The notes beneath the pieces are model-generated. The model saw only the letters and a program-made list of their open reading frames with translations, searched no databases and was not told where the DNA came from. From Rhodocyclaceae bacterium (GTDB lineage Bacteria > Pseudomonadota > Gammaproteobacteria > Burkholderiales > Rhodocyclaceae), in assembly GCA_030681195.1 (NCBI GenBank), contig JAUXXJ010000008.1, forward strand, positions 124,001 to 188,000: a DNA stretch of 64,000 nt, read 5' to 3'. Positions 41,090 through 50,632 of this stretch are shown piece after piece; position 1 is the stretch's first letter, and each line of letters opens with the position of its first letter. The translations under genes were made by a program, and so were the position numbers.

Positions 41090-43444
41090 ATGGCCATCCA
41101 TCTCGAGGAATATCAGGAACTGCTCGATGAGCTGCCCGGCGCCGCGCAAGAAGTGCTGCGCGCCGCCTGGAACGAAGCGGCGCGGGCATTCTCCGCGCGC
41201 GGCCTGGACAACTACCTCAAGGGCGCCGTCGCCCTGCACAGCCTGGGGCGTGGCGAGGAACTGGTCGTCACCTATCTGGAAACCATGCCCGAGGTGGCGC
41301 GCGCCATTGGCGAGGACGTGCTGCCCGACATCGTCAATTTCCTCCTCGGCATGGCCTCGAAGACCTCCGGGCAGGTGCTCACGCTGATCGCCGCCACGGC
41401 GCCGCTCGCCGCAGGGCGCCTCGGCGACGAAACGCTGTTCCGCAACTACCTCAGCGTGCTGTCCATCATGCTGACGCAGGCCGCGCGTGGCCTGCGGCCG
41501 ATGCTCGAAAACCTCGACCGGCTGCTCACCCAACTCACTCTGGGGGGGCTGCGGCGCTGGGTGCAGTGGGGCGCGCAGGCCTACAAGACCGATTTCGAGG
41601 GACAGGTTGCCTACTTTTCCCTGCAAAGTCCGGATGCGCTCTCGATACTGCAGCAGGAACGCAAGGGCACGCTGTTCGTCGATGTGCAACGCCGCCTCAA
41701 CATCTATCTACGTGCGATGTGGGGACGCGACTTCTTCCTGCGTCCCACTGCGGGCGACTACGAATTGCGCGAGGGCCTCAAACCCTACATCGAGCGCTAT
41801 GTCATTCATATTGCCGATGCTTACGATGACTACAGGTCGCACGGAGAGGACACGCCGCCGGCATTGCGCGTGTCGGGCCTCGAAATCTACCGTGCGGCCG
41901 CCAATCACTGCGCCGCGCATCTGGCCTTCAGCAAGGAACCGCTGTCGATGCAGATGCTCAACACCACGCAGATGGGCATCATCGAAACCATCGAGGATGC
42001 ACGGGTGGAAGCGCTCGCCTGCCGCCAGTTTCCCAACATGCGCGCCGCCTGGCTGGCGCTGCATCCGCCAGCGGATTACCGTGAGCCGACCAGCGTCGGC
42101 GATCTGTTGAATCGTCTGGCGCGCGCCTTGCTGGAGGAACACAGCGCCGATCCCCATCCCTGGGTGCAGCAGGGTGTGGCCCTGTTCAAGGCCGAAGCCG
42201 ATCTGTCGACCCACCAGGCCAGCTGGAATGTTGGCGTTGCGCTGGCCCACACCCTGGGCCAGATGCCCCTGCCCGAATACAACCTGCGGACCGATGCCCT
42301 GCGCGCGATCTACCGCGACGACAACCGCACGGTGTGGGAATCGGAAGAATACGACGAGCGCGAAGCACTGGAGGCGACCTGGCAGCCCCAGCAGATCCGC
42401 AAGAAGGTCAGCCTGATCGAGATGGTCAATGAGGTGAACAACGAATTCGCCGGTGACGACGCGGAGGAAATCTGGGTACTGCCCACCGAGTTCTATCTCG
42501 ATCAGGAGGGCGTCACCATCAACTCGCTGGAAGGGCGCGAACCCACCGCCGACCCGGTGCATTACCACGAGTGGGATTACCAGATCCAGCTCGAACGGCC
42601 GAGCTGGGTCACGGTGCTGGAACGCCGCCCGAAACTGGGCGAGCTGGAAAAGATCGAGCAGATCATCGAGGACCACAAGCCGGTCATCTCGCGCCTCAAG
42701 TACCTCATCGAATCGATGATTCCGCAGGCCATGCAGCGTATCCGCCGCATCGAGGATGGCGACGAGCTGGACATCAACGCCGCCGTGCGCGCCATGACCG
42801 ACATCCGCATGGGCCAGCAACCCGACACGCGCATCATGATGAAAAACAAGCGCAACGTGCGCGATCTGGCGGTGACGGTGCTGCTCGACATGTCGGAGTC
42901 GTCCAACGACAAGGTGCGCGGCCATGACTATTCGGTGATGGATCTGTCGCGCGCCGCCACGGTGTTGCTCTCCGATGCGCTCGACCGTATCGGCGATCCG
43001 TTTTCGCTGCACGGCTTTTGCTCCGACGGGCGGCATGATGTGCATTACTACCGATTCAAGGACTTTGGCCAGCCCTACAACGATCTGGTCAAGGCGCGCC
43101 TTGCCGCCATGCAGGGCAGCTATTCGACGCGCATGGGGGCAGCCCTGCGCCACGCCTCGGCGCTGCTCAAACAGCAGCCGCAGCGCAAGAAGATCCTCTT
43201 CGTCATCACCGACGGCGAACCGGCCGACAACGACGTGCGCGATCCGCAATACCTGCGCTTTGATACAAAGCGGGCGGTCGAGGAACTGACGCGCGACGGC
43301 ATCACCACCTACGCCTTGTCGCTTGACCCGCATGCCGACGAATACGTGTCGCGCATCTTCGGCGCGAAGAATTTCACCGTGATCGACCAGGTCGAGCGCT
43401 TGCCGGAGAAGTTGCCGATGCTTTACATGGGCTTGACCCGCTGA
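41090..43444 (+). CDS. cbbO: CbbO, von Willebrand factor A adaptor of the RuBisCO activase
   Basis: The product has 784 residues. The C-terminal VWA domain (from ~590) has an intact MIDAS motif DMSES (VTVLLDMSESSND) and ITDGEPADND. The large N-terminal helical region binds CbbQ. Its stop overlaps the next start (TGATG). Confidence 0.94.
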   Translation: MAIHLEEYQELLDELPGAAQEVLRAAWNEAARAFSARGLDNYLKGAVALHSLGRGEELVVTYLETMPEVARAIGEDVLPDIVNFLLGMASKTSGQVLTLIAATAPLAAGRLGDETLFRNYLSVLSIMLTQAARGLRPMLENLDRLLTQLTLGGLRRWVQWGAQAYKTDFEGQVAYFSLQSPDALSILQQERKGTLFVDVQRRLNIYLRAMWGRDFFLRPTAGDYELREGLKPYIERYVIHIADAYDDYRSHGEDTPPALRVSGLEIYRAAANHCAAHLAFSKEPLSMQMLNTTQMGIIETIEDARVEALACRQFPNMRAAWLALHPPADYREPTSVGDLLNRLARALLEEHSADPHPWVQQGVALFKAEADLSTHQASWNVGVALAHTLGQMPLPEYNLRTDALRAIYRDDNRTVWESEEYDEREALEATWQPQQIRKKVSLIEMVNEVNNEFAGDDAEEIWVLPTEFYLDQEGVTINSLEGREPTADPVHYHEWDYQIQLERPSWVTVLERRPKLGELEKIEQIIEDHKPVISRLKYLIESMIPQAMQRIRRIEDGDELDINAAVRAMTDIRMGQQPDTRIMMKNKRNVRDLAVTVLLDMSESSNDKVRGHDYSVMDLSRAATVLLSDALDRIGDPFSLHGFCSDGRHDVHYYRFKDFGQPYNDLVKARLAAMQGSYSTRMGAALRHASALLKQQPQRKKILFVITDGEPADNDVRDPQYLRFDTKRAVEELTRDGITTYALSLDPHADEYVSRIFGAKNFTVIDQVERLPEKLPMLYMGLTR

Positions 43445-44274
43445 TGCCTGCGATGCAAGTCGATTCGCTCGCCAAGCGACTGCTCTTCAACACGGTGCGT
43501 GTCGATACCGTGCTGGAGGATGGTAGCGAAGGCTCCGGTACTGCCTTCGTGGTGAGCCACAGCCACCCGCGCGGCAACTTCCTGTTCGTTGTTACCAACC
43601 GCCATCTGGTTGAAGGCGTGCGGCAGGGTGGCCTGGTGTTCACGCAAGGTAAGAATGGCCAGCCGCTGCTGGGCCAGCGCTTCCAGCTCAACATCGACGA
43701 GTTTCCGCATGCCTGGTTTTTGCATCCAGATCCGACCGTCGATCTGGCCATCGTGCCCATGCGACCGCTGGAAGCCGCAGCGCGCGAACGCGGCATCGAG
43801 CTCTACTACCAAGCCATTGACACGCGCCTGGTGCCCGATGCCCAGCGGCTGGCCGCGCTCGATGCGCTGGAAGATGTGCTGTTCGTCGGTTATCCGAGTG
43901 GTGTGTGGGATCAGGTGAATCTCATGCCGATCATGCGGCGCGGCACTACCGCCACGCCGATTGCACTCGATTTCGAGGGTCGTGCCGAGTTTCTGATCGA
44001 CGCGGCGGTGTATCCGGGATCAAGTGGTAGCCCGGTCTTTGTGATGTCCCCCGAAGCCATGCGGGCCAGCGGCGGCGGGCGCAAGTTCTTTTTCGCCGGC
44101 GTCGTGGCTGCGGTGTTCTTCCGTGAGGAAGCCAACCGCATCACCTCGATGCCGGTGCCGGCAAACCAGGGCGGAACGACGATCGGTTCAGAAATGATCG
44201 ACCTCGGACTCGTCATCAAATCACAGGCCGTCATCCATCTGATCGAGGCCTATCTCAAGAAATGGAAAGAATGA
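43444..44274 (+). CDS. Trypsin-like serine protease within the carboxysome operon
   Basis: The product has 276 residues. The likely triad is His54 (VVTNRHLVEG), Asp100 (TVDLAIVPM) and Ser196 (PGSSGSPVFV), in correct order and context for a chymotrypsin-fold peptidase. No signal peptide or PDZ domain is seen, so it is probably cytoplasmic. The gene overlaps cbbO and the following gene, so it is translated as part of the operon. Possible roles are maturation of CsoS2 or quality control of RuBisCO; neither is shown by the sequence. Confidence 0.85.
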   Translation: MPAMQVDSLAKRLLFNTVRVDTVLEDGSEGSGTAFVVSHSHPRGNFLFVVTNRHLVEGVRQGGLVFTQGKNGQPLLGQRFQLNIDEFPHAWFLHPDPTVDLAIVPMRPLEAAARERGIELYYQAIDTRLVPDAQRLAALDALEDVLFVGYPSGVWDQVNLMPIMRRGTTATPIALDFEGRAEFLIDAAVYPGSSGSPVFVMSPEAMRASGGGRKFFFAGVVAAVFFREEANRITSMPVPANQGGTTIGSEMIDLGLVIKSQAVIHLIEAYLKKWKE

Positions 44275-44576
44275 TGAAGATCCCCCCTGTTTACCCCGGT
44301 CTCGAAAACGACTCGCACGGCATCACCCAGCTGGGCCGCATCGTGCTCGACGCGCGAGTTTTCGGTCTGATCACGGACGAAGAGAACTGCGCCGGTTGGG
44401 ACTTGCAGCGCATGCAAGTGATCTCTAACCAGGTCGAGGCGCGCTGGGACGAGTTCGGCAATCTGCCCAGCCGCTTGCCCGACGACCTGCGCGCGCGCCA
44501 CACCGAAATCTATGCTCGTGCGACGGAGCGCGCGCGTGCGCGCGGCTGGGATCCGGAGCTTGGCGAAGACGAATGA
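44271..44576 (+). CDS. Hypothetical protein between the protease and SulP genes
   Basis: The product has 101 residues from an ATG overlapping the protease stop (ATGA). It includes VLDARVFGLITDEENCAGW and a basic helix (RARHTEIYARATERARARGW). It overlaps the SulP gene by 4 bases. No family recognised; strict coupling on both sides suggests a role with the protease or the transporter. Confidence 0.7.
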   Translation: MMKIPPVYPGLENDSHGITQLGRIVLDARVFGLITDEENCAGWDLQRMQVISNQVEARWDEFGNLPSRLPDDLRARHTEIYARATERARARGWDPELGEDE

Positions 44577-46669
44577 CGGCGATTTCCCTCAAGAAACTCC
44601 TGCCGTTTCTTGAATGGCTGCCCTTCACGGGCGGCCAGATGCGCGTCGACCTGATCGCCGGCATCACCGTTGCTCTGGTGCTGGTGCCGCAGTCGATGGC
44701 GTATGCACAGTTGGCCGGATTGCCGGCGTATTACGGCCTCTACGCAGCCTTCCTGCCGGTCATTATCGGGGCACTGTGGGGCTCGTCGCGCCAGTTGGCC
44801 ACCGGCCCGGTTGCGGTGGTGGCGCTGCTGACCGCGTCGGCACTCGCGCCGCTGGCGGCGGGCCCGGAGCACTATCTGACCTTGGCGATCCTGCTTGCCC
44901 TGATGGTCGGGGTCGTACAGTTTTCACTGGGGGTGTTCCGCCTCGGCGCAATCGTCAATCTGCTCTCGCATCCGGTCATTATCGGCTTCACCAACGCCGC
45001 CGCCATCATCATCGGCCTGTCTCAGCTCAACAAGCTGCTTGGCGTGTCGATGGGACGTTCTGACAACTTTCTCAACGACATCTATGGCGTCTTGCTGCAG
45101 GTCGGCGACACCCACTTGCCGACCTTGGCGATGGGACTGGGCGCGCTGGCCGGCATGTTCCTGCTCAAGCGTTTTTTGCCCAAGTTGCCGAACGTACTGA
45201 TTGTCGTGGCCGCCACTACGCTGGTCAGCTGGCAGATTGGTTTCGAGCAAAATGCCAAGGCTACACACGAGGAAATCGCCGATCCGACTGTGGCGGGGTT
45301 GATTGTGGGTTTCATCAACGGCGCGGCGAATATTCACAGCCTCAAGGAAGTTCAGGCTGCGCGCAGCGTGGAACTGCGTACGCTGGTCAAGGACAAGGAC
45401 GTTGCCGGTGTCGCCGAGAGCGAATATCAGTCCGAACTGATCAAGCTGGCCATCAGCAACCTCGAAAGCGAGAACAAGCTGCGGATGGCCAGCTTGCGTA
45501 AATTCAAGTTTGTGCGCGGCACCAATCCCGAGACGCAGGCGCCGCTGCTGTACCTCAGAAATCAAGCCCCGCAGGGCGGCACTGAGGATACGGTCTGGCG
45601 CATTGTGCGCATCGGCAAGGATGGCCAACTCCATCTCTCCGGCGGCGGCGAGGTGGTTGGCGCGATTCCCTCAGGCCTGCCGGAATTCAAGTGGCCGACG
45701 GTGACCTGGAGCGACATGACCCACCTGCTGTCAGTCGCCGTGGTGATCGCACTGGTGGCCTTCATGGAAGCGATTTCCATCGCCAAGGCGATGGCCGCCA
45801 GAACGCGCTCGCGGATTGATCCGGATCGGGAGTTGATCGGCCAGGGTCTGGCCAATGTCGCCTCGGCGTTTTCCCAGGGCTTTCCGGTCAGCGGCTCGTT
45901 TTCCCGTTCGGCGGTTAACCTCAATGCCGGCGCCGTTACCGGGTTGGCCTCGGTCATCTCCGGCCTGCTCGTCCTGCTGACCCTGCTGTTCCTCACGGGT
46001 CTGCTCTACCACCTGCCGCAAGCCGTGCTGGCGGCCGTGATCATGATGGCCGTTGCCGGCCTGGTGAATTTCGGCGCCATTCGTCATGCCTGGCAGACGC
46101 ATCGCCATGACGGCCTGGCCGCGACCATCTCCTTCGTTGCTACCCTGGCCTTTGCGCCGCACCTCGATCTCGGCATCCTGACCGGTGCCGTGGTCGCGAT
46201 CACGCTGTTCCTGCACCGCCGCATGCGGCCACGCGGCGAGATTGTCGGGCTACACCCGGACGGCGTGTTGGCCGGTCTCGACACCCACAATCTGAAGCCG
46301 ATCAGCGAGAAGTTTGTGCCGGTGCGCTTCGACGGCGAGCTGACCTTTGTCAATGTCGCCTATTTCGAAGACATCGTGCTCGAAACGCTGGTGCGCTTTC
46401 CCAACGCGCAAGCCATCCTCCTCATCGGCAGCAGCATCAACGAAATTGATGTCTCTGGCGAAGAGAAGCTGCGCGAGATCGCCAAGCGCCTCGATCAGAT
46501 GGGGATCAGCCTCTACGTCAGCGGCCTCAAGCGTCAGGTGATGGAGGTGCTCGAGCGCGCCCACATCCACGAAACCCTGCCGGCAGAACGCTTCTTCCGC
46601 TCCAAGGAGCAGGCGCTGCGCGACCTGCTGGCGAAGTACGACCCGGCGGTCACCCCGCCGAACAACTGA
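44573..46669 (+). CDS. SulP-family transporter 2, with large hydrophilic insertion
   Basis: The product has 698 residues. The SulP signature [22 protein letters not shown] begins near residue 28, and [16 protein letters not shown] is present. A C-terminal STAS domain holds [18 protein letters not shown]. Between membrane helices near residues 255-385 lies an insertion of about 120 polar residues ([36 protein letters not shown]). It is probably a bicarbonate transporter because it sits inside the cso operon, but sulfate cannot be excluded. Confidence 0.85.
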   Translation: MTAISLKKLLPFLEWLPFTGGQMRVDLIAGITVALVLVPQSMAYAQLAGLPAYYGLYAAFLPVIIGALWGSSRQLATGPVAVVALLTASALAPLAAGPEHYLTLAILLALMVGVVQFSLGVFRLGAIVNLLSHPVIIGFTNAAAIIIGLSQLNKLLGVSMGRSDNFLNDIYGVLLQVGDTHLPTLAMGLGALAGMFLLKRFLPKLPNVLIVVAATTLVSWQIGFEQNAKATHEEIADPTVAGLIVGFINGAANIHSLKEVQAARSVELRTLVKDKDVAGVAESEYQSELIKLAISNLESENKLRMASLRKFKFVRGTNPETQAPLLYLRNQAPQGGTEDTVWRIVRIGKDGQLHLSGGGEVVGAIPSGLPEFKWPTVTWSDMTHLLSVAVVIALVAFMEAISIAKAMAARTRSRIDPDRELIGQGLANVASAFSQGFPVSGSFSRSAVNLNAGAVTGLASVISGLLVLLTLLFLTGLLYHLPQAVLAAVIMMAVAGLVNFGAIRHAWQTHRHDGLAATISFVATLAFAPHLDLGILTGAVVAITLFLHRRMRPRGEIVGLHPDGVLAGLDTHNLKPISEKFVPVRFDGELTFVNVAYFEDIVLETLVRFPNAQAILLIGSSINEIDVSGEEKLREIAKRLDQMGISLYVSGLKRQVMEVLERAHIHETLPAERFFRSKEQALRDLLAKYDPAVTPPNN

Positions 46670-46676
46670 AAACGCC

Positions 46677-47318
46677 ATGCAAATCCATCTGCGCACCTAC
46701 GTGTTCATTGACGCCCTGCAGCCGCAGCTGGCGTCTCATATGGCGACCTCGTCGCAGGGCTTCCTGCCCGTGCCGGGCGACGCCTGCCTCTGGATCGAGG
46801 TCGCGCCGGGTATGGCGGTGCATCGCCTCACCGATCTGGCGCTCAAGGCCACTAACGTGCACCTGGGCGAGCAGGTGGTCGAACGCTCTTTTGGTTCGAT
46901 GGAAATCCACTATCGCAACCAGAGCGAAGTGATCGCGGCGGGCGATGCCATTCTGCACGCGCTCAACAGCCACGAGGAGCAGCGTCATCACTGTCGTATC
47001 ACCTGGCACGAGATCATTCGTGGCATCACGCCCGATCACGCCACGCTGATCAACCGCCAGCAGCGCAAGGGATCAATGATCCTGCCGGGCAAGAGCATGT
47101 TCATCATGGAGACCGAGCCGGCTGGCTACATCGTGCATATCGCCAACGAGGCTGAAAAGGCGGCACACGTGACGCTGGTTGACGTCAAACCCTACGGCAA
47201 CTTCGGTCGTCTGACGATGATGGGCAGCGAAGCCGAGATGGAAGAAGCGCTACGCGCAGCCGAGCGCGCCGTCGCCGCGATCAACCAACGCGCGCAAGGG
47301 CATGAACCCCTTGTCTGA
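46677..47318 (+). CDS. csoS1D: CsoS1D, tandem-BMC gated shell protein
   Basis: The product has 213 residues with two BMC-like halves ([40 protein letters not shown]). The second half ends [20 protein letters not shown]. Tandem-domain trimers of this type form stacked, gated large pores in alpha-carboxysome shells. Its location after a transporter gene rather than beside csoS1 matches satellite positions seen in other species. Confidence 0.9.
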   Translation: MQIHLRTYVFIDALQPQLASHMATSSQGFLPVPGDACLWIEVAPGMAVHRLTDLALKATNVHLGEQVVERSFGSMEIHYRNQSEVIAAGDAILHALNSHEEQRHHCRITWHEIIRGITPDHATLINRQQRKGSMILPGKSMFIMETEPAGYIVHIANEAEKAAHVTLVDVKPYGNFGRLTMMGSEAEMEEALRAAERAVAAINQRAQGHEPLV

Positions 47319-47344
47319 AACCCTTAACTCACACAAAAGCCGTC

Positions 47345-48070
47345 ATGCCGCTGCAAACTGTAATTTTCGACGTCGATGGCACGCTTGCCGACACCGAGGA
47401 GGCGCACCGCCAGGCCTTCAATGCCACTTTCAATGAATTCTGCCTCCCATGGCACTGGGGTGTAGAACTCTACGTCGAACTGCTGGCGGTGACCGGCGGC
47501 AAGGAGCGCCTCGCGCACTACTGCCGTTGTGTCGATCCGACGCGCATGGTGCAGCCGGGCAGCATGGACTTCATCGCCCAGTTGCACCGGCGCAAGACGC
47601 GCGCCTATGAGCGGCGTGTCGACATGGGCGAGGTGCCGGCGCGGCCGGGCGTCGTGAGGCTGATCCGCGAGTTGGTCGACGCCGGTATTCGGCTTGCGAT
47701 TGCCACCACCACCTCGCGTGCCAACGTCGACGTGCTGCTCGCCACGACCCTGGCCGATCTGCCGCCCGACTGTTTCGAGGTAATCGGTGCCGGCGAGCAA
47801 GCTACCGCGAAAAAGCCGGCGCCCGACATCTACCGCTGGGTGCTCGGCGAACTTGGTTTGTCGGGAGCGGTTTGCCTTGCCATCGAGGATTCGAAAAACG
47901 GCGTGCGCGCCGCTTTGGGTGCGGGTATTCCGGTGCTGGTCACAGAGAGTTCCTGGACGCGCCGCGATGATTTCACCGGCGCCGTGGCTGTTCTGCCTGA
48001 CCTGGCTCAGATTGATCTTGCCCTGCTACGTCACTTTCATGCGGAGGAAAAATGCCACTCGTCAATCTGA
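47345..48070 (+). CDS. cbbY: CbbY-type HAD sugar phosphatase
   Basis: The product has 241 residues. The HAD nucleophile motif is FDVDGTLADTE, motif II is ATTTSRA, then AKKPAPDIY and IEDSKNGVRAALGAG. CbbY enzymes dephosphorylate xylulose-1,5-bisphosphate, a RuBisCO inhibitor, which complements CbbQO activation. Overlaps the next gene by 19 bases. Confidence 0.9.
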   Translation: MPLQTVIFDVDGTLADTEEAHRQAFNATFNEFCLPWHWGVELYVELLAVTGGKERLAHYCRCVDPTRMVQPGSMDFIAQLHRRKTRAYERRVDMGEVPARPGVVRLIRELVDAGIRLAIATTTSRANVDVLLATTLADLPPDCFEVIGAGEQATAKKPAPDIYRWVLGELGLSGAVCLAIEDSKNGVRAALGAGIPVLVTESSWTRRDDFTGAVAVLPDLAQIDLALLRHFHAEEKCHSSI

Positions 48071-48987
48071 AGGATATGCTGCGTCATGCACGCACCAACG
48101 GCTACGCCGTGGGCGCCTACGATGTCGTGGATTGCAGCTTCCTCGCCGCTGTCATTGCTGGCGCGGAAGCCGCTCAGGCCCCAGTCATTGTGAGCTTCTC
48201 GGAATCGCATTTTGCCCACTACGATTTTCAGGTGCTCATGGCTGCCGCCGAAGTTGCAACAAAAAAAGCGACGGTGCCCATCGCGCTGTTTCTCGATCAC
48301 GGCAGCAGCTTGGAATCCGCTGTCGCTGCAATCCGCTATGGCGCCAACGGCGTTATGGTCGATACATCGCACCTGTCTTTCGATGACAATCTCGCCGCGA
48401 TGAGCACAGCGGTTACCGTGGCACACGCCGTTGGTGTGCCGGTAGAAGGCGAGCTTGGGTGTGTCCCAGGCAACAAAGGTGAGGAAGCCGCATCGCATCG
48501 CGACGAGGTTCGCCTGACGTCCCCGGAAGAAGCGGCAATTTATGTCAGGAGCACCGGCGTCGATTTTCTCGCCGTATCGGTTGGTACGATACATGGCCGG
48601 TTACATAGCGAGCCTCACCTTGACTTTGACAGGCTCGCCGCAATTTCCGATGCGGTAGGCATACCGCTGGTCATCCATGGGGGTACCGGGTTGTCCGACG
48701 AACAGTTCCAGGCGCTGGCTGCGCGTGGCGTGGCGAAAATCAACTACTACACAGCGCTATCCGACCTTGCAACTGCCGCTGCGACTTCGGCAATGGAGTC
48801 CATCCAGGCAGGCTATACCGCCGGTATGGATGCCGTGCGCCTGGCGCTCGCCAACGAAGTATCTCGCACCTGCAAAGTCTTTGGTGCAGCCGGCAGAGCC
48901 GAAGCGGTACTGGCATCCTGCCACCCTTGGCTTGGGGTCCAGAACCTGCTCTTGTCCAAGGGGGCGGAAACAGCAGATCGTCGGTGA
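48052..48987 (+). CDS. Class II fructose/ketose-bisphosphate aldolase
   Basis: The product has 311 residues. Zinc and catalytic residues are visible in ALFLDHGSS, VEGELGCVPG, AVSVGTIHGRLH and VIHGGTGLSD. It resembles the GatY/KbaY/FbaA superfamily, shorter than long-type FbaA. In this operon it would serve the Calvin cycle (FBP and SBP formation). A GGAGGAAAA ribosome site lies within the end of cbbY. Confidence 0.88.
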   Translation: MPLVNLKDMLRHARTNGYAVGAYDVVDCSFLAAVIAGAEAAQAPVIVSFSESHFAHYDFQVLMAAAEVATKKATVPIALFLDHGSSLESAVAAIRYGANGVMVDTSHLSFDDNLAAMSTAVTVAHAVGVPVEGELGCVPGNKGEEAASHRDEVRLTSPEEAAIYVRSTGVDFLAVSVGTIHGRLHSEPHLDFDRLAAISDAVGIPLVIHGGTGLSDEQFQALAARGVAKINYYTALSDLATAAATSAMESIQAGYTAGMDAVRLALANEVSRTCKVFGAAGRAEAVLASCHPWLGVQNLLLSKGAETADRR

Positions 48988-49022
48988 ATGCATCAAATCA
49001 ATCACGTTAAGGAGATTGGGTC

Positions 49023-49538
49023 ATGTCGATATCAGGGCGCGTTCGCGACATCATGAAGCCTCTTCAAAGCTATCCGCATGTCGATGCGGATGCAACGCTG
49101 GGCGATGTTTTCGTTATCCTCAAGGAACGATACGATGCGGCTGAACAATTTCGCAGTGTTCTTGTGTTAGACAAGAGTCAACGATTGATCGGAAAAATCA
49201 GTCTGCATGATCTCCTTCATAGCTTGTTGCCAGATTACCTATTGCACATAGAACCTTCGCGTTTTGATAGCATTGACAGCAGTCTTGTTTCCCTGACGCT
49301 GCATTGGCAGGATGACAGCGAGGATCACTTTCGCAAGGTTGCAACTTACCGCGTTGGCGCTTACGCGAAACGTGCTGCGCCCCCGATTGCACCAGATGCC
49401 CCACTCACGCTTGCGCTGTATCTGTTTGCCAACTCGGATTACAACGTTATTCCGGTGGCCGAAAACGGTTGCATTGTCGGCGTCTTGCGCGTCGTTGATT
49501 TATTGGCCAGCATGACAGTATCTATCCGACCCGACTGA
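49023..49538 (+). CDS. Tandem CBS-domain protein
   Basis: The product has 171 residues with two CBS motifs: DIMKPLQSYPHVDADATLGD with VLDKSQRLIGKISLHDLLH, and PLTLALYLFANSDYNVIPVA with GCIVGVLRVVDLL. CBS pairs bind adenine nucleotides and may report energy state. AAGGAG precedes the start. It ends the contiguous carbon-fixation unit. Confidence 0.82.
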   Translation: MSISGRVRDIMKPLQSYPHVDADATLGDVFVILKERYDAAEQFRSVLVLDKSQRLIGKISLHDLLHSLLPDYLLHIEPSRFDSIDSSLVSLTLHWQDDSEDHFRKVATYRVGAYAKRAAPPIAPDAPLTLALYLFANSDYNVIPVAENGCIVGVLRVVDLLASMTVSIRPD

Positions 49539-49563
49539 TATTCCGTAACGTGCAGTATCTGCA

Positions 49564-49959
49564 TTGAATGCGCTTCCTGATAGAGATGCCACCTTGCGCG
49601 CCCTAGCGGTTGGCTGGTCTGCGCTGTTTGCCGCATTCGCCGTCTTGTGCGCTGCTGCCGGGATTTATTTTGTCCGTCACGCCCAGCCGCTGCCACCACC
49701 GGCGCACGGGAAAGGCCATATTCCCGAAAGCGACTGGGTGCCCGTGTGGTGCGACTACCTCTTGTGGCTGCACGTCGCGCATATTCGCGACGAGAACGAC
49801 AATCCGTTACTGAGGAACACCGACTGGGTCTTGGTCGCCCGCGATCCTGCCGCACTGGACCGGGCAGAAATCCGGCAACGCGCCAAACCGATTCCGCCCA
49901 TTCCTGGGCTGAAACCCTGGTCAGACGATTTCAACAATCTGTTCGCGATGTTGAAGTAA
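49564..49959 (+). CDS. Hypothetical single-span membrane protein
   Basis: The product has 131 residues with a TTG start; no ATG is available in frame after the upstream stop at 49546. One membrane segment (VGWSALFAAFAVLCAAAGIYFV) is followed by a soluble Trp/Pro-rich domain (ESDWVPVWCDYLLWLHVAHI). No recognisable ribosome site. Moderate support only. Confidence 0.55.
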   Translation: MNALPDRDATLRALAVGWSALFAAFAVLCAAAGIYFVRHAQPLPPPAHGKGHIPESDWVPVWCDYLLWLHVAHIRDENDNPLLRNTDWVLVARDPAALDRAEIRQRAKPIPPIPGLKPWSDDFNNLFAMLK

Positions 49960-50054
49960 GCGCTTGGTGATGTGGCAGGAGTTCGCGGAGATCAAGGCGT
50001 GGTAACTGATCGGCGGCCTGACCGAGTGCAGCGTTCGGGCGGGCGCCGACGGAG

Positions 50055-50168
50055 TCAGACGGCGAGTTTCACCCCCAGGCGCGTGGCGTAGTCGGTTTCG
50101 CGCATCTGCGCGTAGTCGTCGATGGTCTTGACGGCGTCTATTTTGCGGACAGTGACAAGTTTTTTCAT
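50055..50168 (-). CDS. 37-residue peptide gene
   Basis: ATG at 50168 with AGGAG 9 bases upstream. The peptide begins MKKLVTVRKIDAVKTI, is charged, and ends LGVKLAV. The start resembles the N-terminus of some RNA-ligase-family proteins (KLxTVRKIDxVxPI), but the rest of such a protein is absent, so it may be a remnant or a small protein. The rest of 49960-50277 holds no other gene. Confidence 0.45.
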   Translation of the reverse strand: MKKLVTVRKIDAVKTIDDYAQMRETDYATRLGVKLAV

Positions 50169-50277
50169 GGGTAGGAACTCCTGAATGTTGCGGATACGTG
50201 CGTGTATCCAAGAGGCCCTCCTGCCACGGACGTGAGGGTCGTCAGCAGGGCTGGGCGATAGAACGGTGAGAGCAGCT

Positions 50278-50622
50278 TCATTGCTGGATATCGTGGGGCT
50301 CGAAAGCGCGGCAAGGTCCGAGGATCGTCGCGATGACCACGGCGTTCTGCACCTCGCGTCGGCTGCCCATCAACGAGCTCCGGGAAAAGCGCCGTCGGGG
50401 CGGCGCAAGCGAAGTCTCGGGCGCCGCGTTGCGTCCGAATTGACTGGCGACCGAGGTAGATGCCACGGGCGCCGCCGGGGCGTCCTCCGGCGCCTCGGGA
50501 TTTTGCTCAAGACGCTCGTTCCAAGCGGGTTCCTGCGGCAAAAATCGCCTCATCAGGTGCTGGAACAGCACGACGACCAGAAACATCAGCACATAGAGCA
50601 GTTCCGTCGGGATATCTTTCAT
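50278..50622 (-). CDS. Hypothetical membrane-anchored protein downstream of floA
   Basis: The product has 114 residues. An N-terminal membrane segment (LLYVLMFLVVVLFQHLM) is followed by a Pro/Ala-rich linker and a basic C-terminal part. It begins 10 bases after the floA stop, so it is probably cotranscribed and may partner the flotillin. Confidence 0.6.
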   Translation of the reverse strand: MKDIPTELLYVLMFLVVVLFQHLMRRFLPQEPAWNERLEQNPEAPEDAPAAPVASTSVASQFGRNAAPETSLAPPRRRFSRSSLMGSRREVQNAVVIATILGPCRAFEPHDIQQ

Positions 50623-50632
50623 GGGACGGATC

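Noticed and set aside
41708-43333. 541-residue minus-strand frame
   Set aside because: Antisense shadow of cbbO with no motif content.
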